Shown in pieces: positions 1 to 11,837 of a stretch of DNA of 64,000 nucleotides (position 1 is its first letter; each line of letters starts with the position of its first letter). The translations under genes were made by a program, and so were the position numbers. The notes below the pieces were generated by a model. That model did no database searches. It had not been told where the DNA came from and saw nothing but the letters and a program-made list of their open reading frames with translations. Origin of the DNA: Eopsaltria australis (lineage: Eukaryota > Chordata > Aves > Passeriformes > Petroicidae); the NCBI GenBank assembly GCA_034509425.1, contig JAVTVJ010000372.1:1178001-1242000 (forward strand). The letters are read 5' to 3'.

Positions 1-1600
1 TAAAAACATTTTCATTGAGTCTTTCCTTAAAAGGCTCTAATTTCATGGGAAGATGGAGTGTTCTGCATGAAAAATAGAAAGATTTGAGTAAAACCAATAA
101 ATATTTCAGGTGAAAAGTATTATTAGAAGGTTCTATGTCAAGCCATCTTCATGCCCATTCTTTCTCATGTGGACTGACCCCATCTCTCTGTCCTGCTGCA
201 GTCACAGAATTACCACCTTGCACTGCTTCCCTTTGCTGTGTGAGGACATCACAGTGCACTGGGAGATGCAGTTCAACCAACTATTTTCATGAAACAAGAA
301 GCATAGCATTTAAAGATTACAATATTTTTTTATATTCCCCCCCCCCTCCCCCCCAAAAAAAAAACCCAAAACCCCAGCAATTCTGCAAAAAGAGGGAAAA
401 TGCTGGCATAGGCAGGAGACTGATTGAATTCCTCTACGTGTCACTTCAACACACTTATTGGCTTAGAAATGATGACAATGTCCTCTTCCTAGTATGAGGT
501 AAGTGGCAGAAGCAGCCAGTACTCTTATCAACTCCCTTGAGGAGTTTGGGGAGTGACAAAGAAGAAAAATCATCTTTTGTCTTGCACGGAGACCAACCAT
601 GATATGTAATCACAGAAAAAAAGAACACACAACCAGCCAGTCTTTGTCAGCTGTCTAATTATAGCTGCAGCCAACTAAATAGCCAGCAACATGCAGTCCT
701 CATTAAATCTGCTGTGAGCAGAAATTGCTGTTGAGGTCCAGAGAAGCTGGGATTGCAAGGGGCTGGACAGAAGTCATGCAGGGAAAAATTATTTGAGGGT
801 AGGAATGGCTTTGTGGTCCCCCAACTTTGGGGACTGAGGAACTGAAATGCTAATATTAAGGGGATGTGACTTTTTTTAGAAATTCAGTGTGTGAGTCACC
901 CAGAGATGCTGAGGATGATTATTCAGCTGCACTCTGCCATACTTTTGAAGAACTTCTCTGCTGAAAACTTCCCTTCTGACCTTTTAATGACTGAGTTTTC
1001 CTTTGCTTTAGCCTCATTTATGTTGTTTTAACACTGGTAGGGGATGAGGTTGCCACTCTTGTCAAAACACAGAAACAAAAAACCTAATAAATAAACAACC
1101 CTTCTCTGCTTTTATTACAAAAGAATGCTGGTTGTGTGTGGGCAGCTGTGATCAGAGTAACAGCACTGAAAGCATAAGATAAACACATGATAAAGCTGGC
1201 TAAAATGTCCAGGAGGTGTCCAGGTGGCAATATTAGTAGGAGGACTCAGAAACTCTTTGAAAAACCTCAAAATCTAAGTTACAGAAGACTTTAATAACTA
1301 TTTTTAAAACACGAAGAGTACATTTGCTTTTCCTTCTTTCCATGTGTCCATTCTCTCTTAGGATTCTCCTGTGGACAAAATCCCTTCCTGAACTCTTGTT
1401 GCAATCATCTGTTGTGTGTTTCACTTCTGATCAGGTGCACACCAGACCCTCAGACTGTATTAACGGTTTGATTCAGTAGCAATAGCTGAATGATAGGGGA
1501 ATAGATAGGATCAGCTTTCTCCTCCTGAAGCAGTTCTCTAGGGAATCATGAGTTCAGAAAGGAATGAGGTCTTCCTCATAAAAAAACCCAAACACCTCAT
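1..1600. other. Non-coding stretch, no gene seen
   Basis: AT-rich sequence with short open frames on both strands, none with recognisable protein character. The only distinct structure is the C-run/A-run tract listed separately. I see no CpG island, no RNA gene and no interspersed repeat that I can name. Confidence 0.6.
337..378. repeat. Homopolymer C tract joined to A tract
   Basis: Ten C, one T and seven C are followed directly by ten A, then short alternating C and A runs. It is a low-complexity tract prone to slippage and sequencing error. A very similar C-then-A junction recurs at 60809-60850. Confidence 0.9.
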
Positions 1601-1659
1601 GAACTTGGGGATATTTATATGCAAGCTGGAAAATCCCTGAATTTTTCTTGCAGCAGCAG

Positions 1660-1966
1660 CAGAGTGTGTGCAGGCAGTGCCCGCTGGGAGCTGTGCAGCT
1701 GGAGCTGGAGGCACTGGGAGGATGCTGCCAGGGGGAGAAGGGAAACGAGCTCCTCTCTGCTCCTCCCTCCCTCACCTCCATCTTCCTCCTGGCTCTGCTG
1801 GGTCACCAGCCAGGAGGGAAGGGAAGGGCTCCATCTGCTGCCATCATTTCTTTTTCATCAGGAGCCTGGCAACCATTGCTTCTGGACCAAAATGGTTTCA
1901 GCTTTAGGCTGTGGGATTTGAACCCCCTCAATGCACACCTTGGAGCAGAGGGCTGGTATATATAAG
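1660..1966 (+). promoter_or_regulatory. GC-richer block ending in a TATA-like box (tentative)
   Basis: From about 1660 to 1830 the sequence is clearly richer in G+C than its surroundings, with CAG/CTG-rich and purine/pyrimidine-biased tracts. At 1957-1966 it ends in TATATATAAG, a good match to a core TATA box. Such a pairing fits a core promoter, for example one from an old LTR, but TATA-like strings are common by chance in AT-rich DNA and I see no downstream exon. Short frames on both strands here have no family resemblance. Confidence 0.2.
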
Positions 1967-4900
1967 CCCATCACTGACAGCTAAAGGGCATCCACAGGAG
2001 CCTTTAGGTCTAGAAAGGCATAGATGCCCAAAACGAAAGACATGTTACTGATGATTTGCTTCTATTTATTCTCAAAGATCAGCGTAAAGGAGTTTAAGGT
2101 CTGAATTCATTCTTAGCCACGCACTGAAGTTGACAGAGTTAGATCAGGACTGTGTTTGGCAGGATTTCCATATCCTGCAATTCAACATGGAATATGTAAT
2201 CATCTGACAGAAGGTTCAGTATGCTTAGTTGTATAACTGTTAGAACAGATAAAGGATCAGCCAGGCAAACAGTGAAATATGAAAACGGTTCTCGTAAAAA
2301 CATCCCAGCCTTGGGGCATGCATCTGCCAAAACTACTCCGTGGTGACATGAATGGACATAGCATTTAACTACTCTCCAAGAGGAGAGAGGATTACAAGGA
2401 GGTGGGGAAAGCAGAAGAAGCCAGAGCAAGCCTGCCAACAATAGCAGGTTGCAATACTTAATCTCAGTGCTTGTGCCAATGCGCTTCGAAGCTGCTGTTG
2501 TTTTTATGAGGAAAAATGCAGAAAAGACTAATCTGTGTATTTATGTCTGTCTGGAAATGTTATAAGTGCCGTGTGGTCATTTTGATTCCAGAACCAATGG
2601 GGTCGGTATTCCCAGGATGGGGAGACTTGGACAGGGTGCCAGAGCTCAGCCACTACATGTGGGACTGAAGGAAAAGAGAGTGAGTAAAGGGAAGGATTCA
2701 GCAAAGTGGGAAACAAACCACGAACTCTACCCACACTCCCAAATAATCAAATCTTCTGTGGCTGTTTCAGCTCAGGGCTACAGCTTGAAAGCCCTTGAAA
2801 AGTTCTAGAATATTGTCCTCAGTCCTCTCAAATAGCAAAGTCACCTAATTTGCTCATTTGTTTTCTGCTGTGAATACAACTGTTATTTTGCAGGAGTTTA
2901 CGCTGTTGAGGTGAGCTAGAGTGAGCATCCTGTGTGCTGCAAGCTTTAATGAACACAGACAAGTACAATAGGGGGCAATGCTTGCCCGAGCAGCCTTCCA
3001 ATGACAATATTTTCCTGTGTTTACCAGTATAATGTTTCACAGAACAAGGGCCTGTGGCTTATTTCCTACTTGTCTTTCCATTCTCAATGGAAACAGAGCA
3101 TTTCTTGACAAAACAGAGTAGGTTTTAATTGGTGGCTACTCTGATTTTGGGTTTTGGTCCCATGAAATTCTTTTGACATTGGCAGCAGAAGTGGTGAATA
3201 CAGCAGTGATTTTTTGTGGGCACTAGGATCTGTAATGCAGGTGTCAGGCACACCACATTGATTATTGATCAGTATTGGTACAGGGCAGGCTTAACGTGAC
3301 AGAAATCTGTGTCCTGTTATGGTTACTACTGTGGTTACCACAGGCTGCCTGGGGGCTTTGGGGTCAGGTTTTGTTATTGGTGACAGCACAAGGAAGAAGC
3401 AGGTTTTCCATGGCCTGTTTGAAAGATCTGCAGAAGTGGATTTGGATTCATTGGGACATGCATTCCCTGAGGAGGATGGAGGAATAACACAGATGATTTG
3501 CTGCTACTTCATACTACTCTTTGGTTACACAACAGCATAATACACTGATCTGTCTTTGCTATCTGATCCTGCCATGGTAGTCTCCATGCTGTCTAAGGGT
3601 TTGCTTGATAATGTGTCTCTGGTGGTTTGTGCAGTTTTGCTTTAATCCAGCTAAAGCTTAGCTCTGTTTGACTGGTAAAAGACAGTGACACTTAGGAGCA
3701 GGGCTTCTTTGGCTTTCTTTCTTGGGTAGGACAGATACTTGGCAGTTGAGTTTCCCAGGGACCGAGGGATTAAAGTGAACCTTGAGTTTTTTTCTTTCCT
3801 GAAAGTCTCCATCACTCCAGATTTAACATTTTTCTTCTATATAGGCTGTAAACTACTGCAGGGAAGAAACATTTTCCAGATGACACTGCTCCATAAATGG
3901 TGTTGTAGGATGTCAATTAACTGTGATGGGAGTTGCACATCTCTACAGTACCCATGAGATCTCTTTTGACATTGAAGTGTCATTCTGGAGATAAATGAAA
4001 CATGTGTGGACAGGTAAGAAGGTGAAAATTAGCAGGATCCTTGTCTAAAATTGATTTATGTGAGCTTCAGGAAAGATTTCTTGGTTAACTGGGCTAAAAT
4101 TAGGCTAGCCTGAGCCTAAAAGGGTTTACTGCTTCTGTAAAAACTTTTATCTTTCAATGCCTCTGTATCTGTTCATGTTCCTACATTTTTTTAAGGAATG
4201 GAAAGAGCATTTCCATCACAATGGTGTCATATTTTGATGTTCACTCAAGTTTGTGTCTTTCCAGATCCAAATCTGAATGTCTAATGTGATAGCCTTACAC
4301 AGTATAAATGAGATTTCTGAAGTTGCTGTGCAAATGGGAGTTTCAGCTGAGGTGGAAGACTGAACCATTTCCTTTGGAAAAGGAGGAGATAACAAGGAAA
4401 ATGAATGCTCAGCAATGTGGGTTCTTCAAATACAGATTCCCACATGTTTTGCTGTATTTGTCTTGATAATTCTGTGGAAACCAATTTTTCCCCCTGTTAT
4501 CCTGGATCACATCTCTCAAAGCTATGAGATGGAGACAAGGAGAAACTGTCCTGCAGATTGAAAGAAAAAACCAGATCAAGCATCAAATAAATAAACTTTG
4601 TGTAGTCAGACACCGTTGCTGCATATCTAAAGCTGTAATATCATATGAAGTTTATCAGAGAGGTTGGAACTCTTACACCGGTGTCCTTGCCAAATTTCTC
4701 CTGGGCAAATTGTTATCCATCTTTCTAAATCTTTTTGGCAGTTTCCACTGCAGAAAGAAAAAGGGTTTGCCATGTGCTGAGGCCCTGGAGTGCACTAAGG
4801 CTGGGGCTCGTGCCCTGTCCTTGTGCACAGTCCCTATCTGAAAAGGGTAACGCTGACATGTGCTGCAGGTCAGCTGCCCACTGGGATGATAACTTGGGAT

Positions 4901-5824
4901 GGGAGATGAGGGAATGAATTTCAGAGAGGCTCAGAGCCTCTTTGGTGAGGTGGGCCTTAGCAGACGAGGGTGCTCCTCAGCCCTGCTCCAGACACCTGTG
5001 TGCTGCCTCTGTCAGAGCTCCAAGCCTCACTCCCTTTGATCCGCCGAGACAATCGCCTTTCCCTGGCACTGTGGGTGGGTGAAATGACTCTTGCAAGCAC
5101 GAAGCACAAATGAGTTGTACGAGTGCCATAGTACACGGAAGAAATGTGAGTCATAAATCATCGTTAACATCTGCTGGAAAACATATCTGTGCCCCAACAC
5201 AGTACCCGTGATTGGTGTTATTTGGTATGTTTGGGACACAAATCCATAAAGACTGGGACTAATGGCTGCTTCAACAGGCACGGCAGTTTGGGCTTAATTA
5301 ATTTGTTAATATCAAGCAACTTTCTCCCCCCAAACACTGGTGTTGGTAATTCACAAGCTGTTATTCTTGGAGCCCCACTCTAACAAAAGCCAGCCTCTCT
5401 GTCTGAATGTTGCTGCTTTCATATTTTATTGCAGAAATTACACAAAAATATTTGGCTTGTCTAATGAGGGCTTGACAATATAGTATATATTGCTGAAAAT
5501 GTGTCATCACATTATTCCTACAAAAACAAACTCTTGTGTTTTTTTTCCTTGTCCATTGGCATTTTGCTAGTTCAAACTGGGGAATACGGGATGTCTGTGT
5601 AACTTGTCTAATAATACAAAACAAATGATACACGGGTAATGCTGGTATTATGGTGGCTACACAGATTGCTCCTTTGCTCTTGCACTTGTTTTCCTCCCTT
5701 TTTAGATCTATAGGTTTAGACTGCTCTTGGCATCTGGACTTTCAAAGGCTTTAGGAACACGCGGTTTGTCCTCCCTGAATGTCCTTATTAATCCAGGTTC
5801 TTATGTGCTAGATCATGCAATTTG
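1967..5824. other. Non-coding stretch, nothing recognised
   Basis: About 3.9 kb of mixed-composition sequence. Open frames reach only about 105 codons (4524-4841 on the plus strand), with no motif, low complexity or homology that I recognise. No named repeat is seen. Confidence 0.55.
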
Positions 5825-5940
5825 TTTTGCAGGAGGCCTTTAGGGCCAGGAAAGCTTATTGTGGTTATCTAATCTGACCTATTTCATTATGGAGGTCACT
5901 GAATAGCCCCCTCAGGATTTCCTGCAGCTGGGAGAGAGAG
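5825..5940 (-). mobile_element. Ancient CR1-like LINE 3' fragment
   Basis: The plus strand reads like the reverse complement of an old amniote CR1 3' region: a stretch resembling 'aggccaggaagg', then 'atctaatctgacct', then a 'cactgaatagcccc' segment where the consensus has its cytosine-rich leader. It is short and heavily diverged, consistent with an old copy. The same consensus region is present, also decayed, at 16137-16255. Confidence 0.5.
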
Positions 5941-6420
5941 TACTTGAAGAAAGTTTTCCATTGTAATCAGAGATGGCTGAAGGCTTTTTGGCAGTGTAGG
6001 AAAAAATTTCTTTTCAAGGCAGCAGCAGAACGGATTGTGAGAGAAGAAGGGCTGGAAGGGGCCAGGGGATTTCAGGAGATGGGGATTAGAATGCTGGGAT
6101 TGGTCAGGAGGACTTCAGTAGGCAAATGTGAGATCAGCAAGCTTTTGGAGACCACGAGTGTCAAACAGGCTCAGGGAATATCACACACAACTGCAGAGAA
6201 GATATGGAGGTGATTAAGTTTATTTTTTGGAAGGTGTGTGTTTCAGGAAGAGGTCACAGGGCCAGGCAGTTTAAAAGTGAAGCTTTACAGGCTGGAGATG
6301 GAGAAGAAAATTATGGATTCCAGAGAGGGAATGGAAGTGATGAAACTTTTGAGAGAGGTCTGAGTGGAGGGCAGGAGGGATTTGTAAGACATGGGTAATT
6401 TGAGGGAACTCTCATTTGAG
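5941..6420. other. Purine-rich strand-asymmetric stretch
   Basis: The plus strand is about 70% A+G over nearly 500 bases (hand-counted on several 60-base lines, 39-44 purines each). This opens an 89-codon plus frame at 5944-6213 that is rich in K, R, E and G, which is what purine bias alone would produce. No protein family is recognised. The bias continues more weakly to about 7360. Confidence 0.5.
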
Positions 6421-6479
6421 TAGGGATCCTCACCTGATCCAACCCTTTCTCCTCTGGATTTACAGCTCCTATACTTCAG

Positions 6480-6903
6480 AGGAGGGTGATCCCCAGAGCC
6501 TGAGCCCCAGCTGACCCCTGAGGCAAGAAACAGACCCCCTATTTGTGCCATTCCTGTTTGTCCTACCCTGTGTCAGGGGACTAACACAAATGGATGGGAA
6601 GAGAGCTACAGGCAGGCAAGGGTCTTGAGGGGGGGACACCTGGGGAGCAGTCCTTTCTGCTGCCAGGAGTAGCAGGATGCACCATAAGCTGCTTCCCACT
6701 CCAGCTGTGCCCCAGCACTATTCCCAGTCCTTCCCTTGGGGCATTACCCTGGCATGCAGCTGTGCTGTGCTGTGGCTCAGAGAGATCCTCCACCTCTTTC
6801 CTGGCACTGCACGAGAAGGCAGCTTGTGGATCTCCCTTCCCACTGCTCTGGGCTCAGCCCCTCTCACCTGCTCCTGTGATTTGGCTCTGATCTTATATAA
6901 AAG
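6480..6903 (+). promoter_or_regulatory. GC-richer block ending in TATATAAAAG (tentative promoter)
   Basis: This block is GC-richer than its neighbours and ends at 6894-6903 in TATATAAAAG, close to an ideal TATA box. About 35 bases downstream, at 6936-6943, the sequence TTGGTAAGT matches a splice-donor consensus, so a short first exon ending at 6938 can be imagined. No transcript support is available from sequence alone, and both motifs occur often by chance. Its origin could be a degraded LTR or a lncRNA promoter. Confidence 0.2.
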
Positions 6904-7887
6904 CCACACAAGTGGTGTAGAGTCTACCAAGGTTCTTGGTAAGTCATTTCAATGAGTGATGCAGAAACCATACACCTCTTTACTGGTTTGAATCTATTTA
7001 CCATTGGAAGCATGGGAGAAAAAGAAACAGAGCAGAAGAGAAGTGCAAATTTTGCAAGGCTGGTCAACAGTTTGAAAAAAAGGATAGCAAAGACAGCTTT
7101 TCTCTAGGTGCAAGGTTAGAAACACAGGGCAGAAGAAAAGAGAAGAAGCTGACATGAATTGGATTAGGCACCTAATGAAGGATTGAAGCAATACATTATA
7201 TTGCTACTGTGGAGGAAAACAAATACCTTCCTCCCAGAGATGAGAGATGAGGAAAGAAGTGGATATTTGTTTAGTGCAGAGTGCAAAAAGCTGGTGGTTG
7301 TCGTGTCAGAATACAGTATCATTGGCTCTGTGAGGAGGAACTTGTGGAAGAGTTAAGACTTCCAAACCTGAACTGAAGATTTATAAACTGTTCTTGCAAA
7401 ATGAAAGCAGAATTTTGCTTTGATAAAAAGAATTTGTCAAATATCATATCTTTTGTGTCCAGTTTGGTATTCCCTCTCTGACAGTGCCCAGACCTGATTC
7501 CTCAGAAGAAGACAGTGTGTTTTGTGTAACATACACACACAGGGAGTAGCTCAGGCTTGTGGAGAGTAATCAGGCCACACATGGACACCTCAATCCCATT
7601 TTGTTTTCCTGACAACCTCTAATCCAGCCTTGGCCTGTGCACTGTCTCCTTTTTCAGTAGCCACACTACTTAAACTATGACTGGAAGCAAAGTTAGTGCA
7701 CTGAGGACTTTCTGAAAGGCCATTCATTTTATGGCACAGAGGAAACCCCACAGAATAATGGGGCAAAAGAGATCATAAAACCATCCTTGCTGGATGCTGG
7801 CCTGAGTGAGCCAGAGAAAAGGGATATGACCTAAGAAGTAGAGCAGAACAAAATAGGATGCCCCTGTATCTGCTTACCTGGTTTATT
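6904..7887. other. Non-coding stretch between promoter-like block and CR1
   Basis: Mostly purine-leaning sequence without a recognised gene. It contains the left copy of the 55-bp direct repeat (7305-7359). Open frames are below 100 codons. Confidence 0.5.
7305..7359 (+). repeat. Left copy of a 55-bp dispersed direct repeat
   Basis: This segment matches 9965-10019 at 51 of 55 aligned bases with no gaps. The shared core includes 'attggctctgtgaggaggaa' and 'tgtggaagagttaagac'. Similarity stops sharply on both sides. The family is not recognised; it could be a small piece of an uncharacterised repeat or the remains of paired terminal repeats. Confidence 0.85.
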
Positions 7888-8240
7888 ATCACAGAATTAC
7901 AGAATATCCTGAGTTGGAAAGGACCCACAAGAATCATGGAGTCCAACTCCTGGCCCTCCACAGGACAACTCCAAGACCATTCTTGCCTGAGAGGGTTGTC
8001 TAAATTCTTCTTTAACTCCTTCAGCCTTGGTGCTGTGTCCACTTCATGGGGAGCCTGTTCCAGTTCCAAATCACCCTCTGGTTATTCTAATATCCAGCCT
8101 AAACCTCCCCTGGCACAACCTCAGGCCATTCCCTGAGGTCCTGTCAATGTCACTACAGAGAAGAGATCAGTGCTGCCCCTCCAATTCTCATCAGGAAGCT
8201 GTAGACTGTGATGAGGTCTCTTCTTTCACTCCTCCCTGTT
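7888..8240 (-). mobile_element. CR1 LINE 3' fragment, avian type
   Basis: The plus strand begins with 'cacagaattacagaat', the reverse complement of the CR1 3' terminal octamer repeat, and continues with the characteristic 'atcctgagttggaaaggac' and later 'gaagagatcagtgctgccc' segments. The element is therefore on the minus strand with its 3' end at the left and is 5' truncated at the right near 8240. This subfamily is the type I associate with passerine birds. Divergence from the remembered consensus is moderate. The short open frames inside it are not genes. Confidence 0.9.
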
Positions 8241-9964
8241 ACTAACACAGAAATACAGACAAGACATTTTCTAAACGGAAATGAAAATCAAAATGGCTTT
8301 TTTGAGGACTGATCCAGGTCCTGGGAAAATATTTGCCTAGGTCCATCTCTCAGAAAACTGCTTCTGGTGGCAGTGATTTAACTGCAGTGACTGAAGGAAA
8401 GGGGTGTTATGGAGAAATCTGGTCATCCCTGGCGAGGAGCGTGGTCCAGGCAGCTGTTCCAGGTGTGCCATGGGGCTAGTACACATCTGGATGCACTAGG
8501 TGGCAGGAGCTGTCTGCAGCAGTGAAACATGCTGTGGGAATGGTGTTTGCACTGGACAGAGAGCAGGTGGAGAACATATTTCCTCGGAGATGCCAAAAAC
8601 GAGTCCAAAAGATCTCTATCTAAAGATGGTATGCAATTCATTACCAAATGCAAAACAGTCTGCTCCAGCATAGCTCACTGATGAGCAAGAAACTTACATT
8701 TTGTTGATTGAAAAGGAAAAAGGGGAGTTTTACTATCAAAATATCTATAAGCCTTGTCTTCAGGTAGAGACAGAAAACCATGGGAAACAGCTCAGTGGCC
8801 TCTTCCTCTACCTGTCTGATATTCAATAAATTTAAAACTGAATTGCTTATTAAATCTTGGGCAGACAGGGATTCATGTCTGCTCTTACATCCTGCTCTTG
8901 GCCTGACAGAATCATAATTTGATTCTTGCATGGAAACTGTGCTCAAGAGCAGCAAACAGCAGGTGCTTGAGAAGACCTGAGGTGTTCTCCAATGAAAGCC
9001 TGACCTTGTTTGAGAAGCCTTGGTCCAGGGAAGGACTTTTTTTGAAGAGAAGTTTATTAGAGGTGCTGGTAGCAGTTGTGGTGGCAGAGATATGAGCAAA
9101 AGGAGAAATCATATCCTTGCTTCTGTGGAGGGGGATACTGAGTTGATGTGATCTGGCTGAAACTACATGGAAAGTAAATAATAGGGCCAAGACTGGTGCC
9201 AAATGAGCTCCCTGGAGCCCCGAGTCTGGATGCCCAACCATGTCTGGTGTGAAAGCAGGTGTTAGCTGCTTCCTAAGGTATGGGCCAAAGATGTTGATGT
9301 TGTCTGACAAAAAGAAGATAAAGCTTGAGAATAGCAACAAACCTGACCACAATATTGGAATGTTGTCACCCTGAAAGTGTAGTTTGGTGAAGAGACATGT
9401 CCTGGTTTTCCCCACTGTAAAGCATTTGGGTTTCAGCCTCCTCTCTGCATATTCCCACAGGTCACATATTAAGTATGTGTTTCCCAGATGAGATCTACGG
9501 GATCTCTGCTGGGAAAGATCTCCTAGTCACAAAAACTTGAAAACTGTTAGCTAGTTGTAGACTTCTCCCTTTGTACTTCAGAGCCATAACCATAAAAGTC
9601 AGGCCCACACCAAACGGGGAATCTTCATGCTCTGTCCCTATGAGGGAATTCTGAAAGGTCTTTCTTTTTCCAGACTAACAGCATGAATACAACCTGGAAT
9701 TTTTAATTTTAAGCAATGACTGAACAAACTTTAGGTCATGACTTCATATGGAAGTCACTTGTTCTCAGGCTCCTGTCTGACAAGCAAATAGTGAAAACCA
9801 GGTGGCACAAGACTCTGACACACTGTCTCTCTATGTGTCCTTCTGAAGAATCCATCAATGATAAGGCAATATAGCTTCTTCCCCCCTCAGATTTGCAGAG
9901 TATGCTTTCTATTTTGTGCAGGTTTCAGTGCATATTGGCTCATTTTTTCCCATGGCAGCTCCTG

Positions 9965-10019
9965 GTCAGAATACAGAATGATTGGCTCTGTGAGGAGGAA
10001 AGTGTGGAAGAGTTAAGAC
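9965..10019 (+). repeat. Right copy of a 55-bp dispersed direct repeat
   Basis: Partner of 7305-7359: same orientation, 51 of 55 bases identical, start-to-start distance 2660 bases. The differences fall in two adjacent pairs around the conserved core. Confidence 0.85.
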
Positions 10020-10029
10020 AGTCAGTAGG

Positions 10030-10065
10030 TCCTGTTGCACATAATTAAATCCTGTTGCACATAAT
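10030..10065 (+). repeat. Tandem duplication, 20-bp period
   Basis: The 16-base word tcctgttgcacataat occurs at 10030-10045 and again at 10050-10065. This is a small local duplication just downstream of the right copy of the 55-bp repeat. Confidence 0.9.
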
Positions 10066-11837
10066 CATGATCTGATCCCTCTTCCCACATCACTTGCTGC
10101 TTATACCACTGTAATTGCAGCCTTTGCTTAACTTCTTCTGCTCTACAAATGTTGAAAGAAAGTATCATTTTCCCTTCAAGATCCATCCAGACCAAAAGCT
10201 ATGTTTGGTTTGATGTACTTGGACTGACAAATAAAACCATAGGTAAGAAAAATAAACCTGTGGATTCTTTGCCAGGTAAGCAAAGGAGGAAAGTAAAGCT
10301 GCCCCATTCCTTGCTTTCCTTTTCTTGTGACTGAAAAGTAAATCAGCAGAGGGAAGCATCCTATGGCATACAGTCAAAGGGACAATTTTGTTGCCCTGTC
10401 TGTATTTGAGGACCATGGAAAGGGATATCAGCTTGCTGGGGTGATGTGGAGCCAGCTGTGGTGTTTGCTTTTGATGGGGAATGCAGCAGGGAACTCACTC
10501 CTGGTTGTCCTTGGATTGTGCAGCAAGAGCTTGGGGCTGCTGCTTCCTCCTAAGGTCGGAGTCCCCACGGAGCATCTCCAGTGCAGGCCAAGGGCCCAGT
10601 GAGCTGGCTGCACACAGAGACCATGTAGGTCCCTCAGGTCCCACCCAGTGCTTCCAGTACAGTGAGACTTTACTGCTTGGAGGCCATAAAAATGCCCTAA
10701 CAAAAGCTGGTATAAAATGTGGGCAACCTTCCAGAGCAAGGGCATGAAAATCCTCCCAAGCTGAAAAGCTGCATTTCAGTTGTGTGCAACCACTTGTGTG
10801 TTAACTCTACACCTCTGGCTTTTTCACTGCTTCACTAGATCCTCCTTCCATTGGCAATTATCCCCTCTCTCCTCTCTGCTTACCCCAGTTAGTCGTGCCT
10901 CCTTTTTTTCTATTGGCCAATTCCACTTTCCCCACCTCTTCTCACCCTTGTTTTTTCTTCCCATCTTTCCTCTCTGGTGCTTTACCAAGATCCTTTGCCA
11001 GTTACAGTGCTCTCTTGCATGAGCTAAGCCCAAGACTCATCCTGTCTCCTTCCAGCAGAGAAACCTGGAAGAGGCCAAGGCCAGATGAGGAATGGCAATT
11101 CAAATCCACCAGCAAAACACACAAAGGTAGCACATATGGGTCAGTGAATATCACTTTGGGCCCAGGAACAAAAGAGCACTGGTAATCACAGGAGACAGAG
11201 TGTTTTTGGCAGTGTAGGGGAATGAGATTTAGTCACGACTTTTCAGGTACAGCTTTATTTCCATTTCTGAAAGAAAAGACAGAGGACAACGTGGCAACAT
11301 GGGCAGCCTAGGATGAAGCATGTCTGTCTGTGGGGGTACAAGCAGGATTTCTAGCCCATGGCCTATCAAATTTGAGGAGCTGTCTGCAGCCCCAGGCGTG
11401 GCCTGAACTGGTATCCAAGTACAGCAGGTGGACTTTCCCTGTGTAAATGCTTATTTCTTTCCAACAATGGCTCCACCAGACACACCAGCCAGCCTTGACC
11501 AGGCTGAGTTCACTCAGCAAGTACCTCAACGCAATCACTTGTTTTTGGTTTGTCTGGGAAAAAAAAAAATAAAAAAGGAAATGAGAGAAAAAGAAATCCC
11601 AGGAAAAGTGAACATTTCTGAGAATGATGGTTGTTTGCTGTTTCGCTTCAATTTTATAAGAACTATTTGGGTTGGCTATAGCAGAGCTGCCAGGTGGCTA
11701 AACATGCCGAGTGAGTGTGGTCAGTGCTTGGGACACGCACTGTGCTCAAGGCATCCAAAAAATTACTCCTGACCTTCATTTAGTCTGCCAATCACTGCAG
11801 GCTGCCCTTACATCACATTTTCTCACCAGCCAGTAAT

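Larger units (their letters stand above)
8241..11829. other. Non-coding stretch with two overlapping minus-strand open frames
   Basis: The stretch holds two overlapping minus-strand frames in different phases, 8912-9415 (167 codons) and 8641-9099 (152 codons). The reported starts are GTG and TTG. I recognise no family in either. A pyrimidine-rich run lies at about 10830-11030. Also present are the right copy of the 55-bp direct repeat and a 20-bp tandem duplication, both listed separately. Nothing here supports a real gene. Confidence 0.5.

Noticed and set aside
8912..9415. 167-codon minus-strand frame as a protein-coding gene
   Set aside because: It starts at GTG, lacks any recognisable domain, overlaps another frame in a different phase, and lies in vertebrate non-coding DNA.
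9399..9720. Avian ERV LTR start ('tgtcctggttttcccc')
   Set aside because: Only the first dozen bases resemble bird LTR starts; no TATA box, polyadenylation signal or paired LTR was found in order.
9739..9757. Perfect small palindrome tgacttc-atatg-gaagtca as another MITE copy
   Set aside because: Arms are only 7 bases and flanks lack the outer arms seen at 22.5 kb; likely chance.
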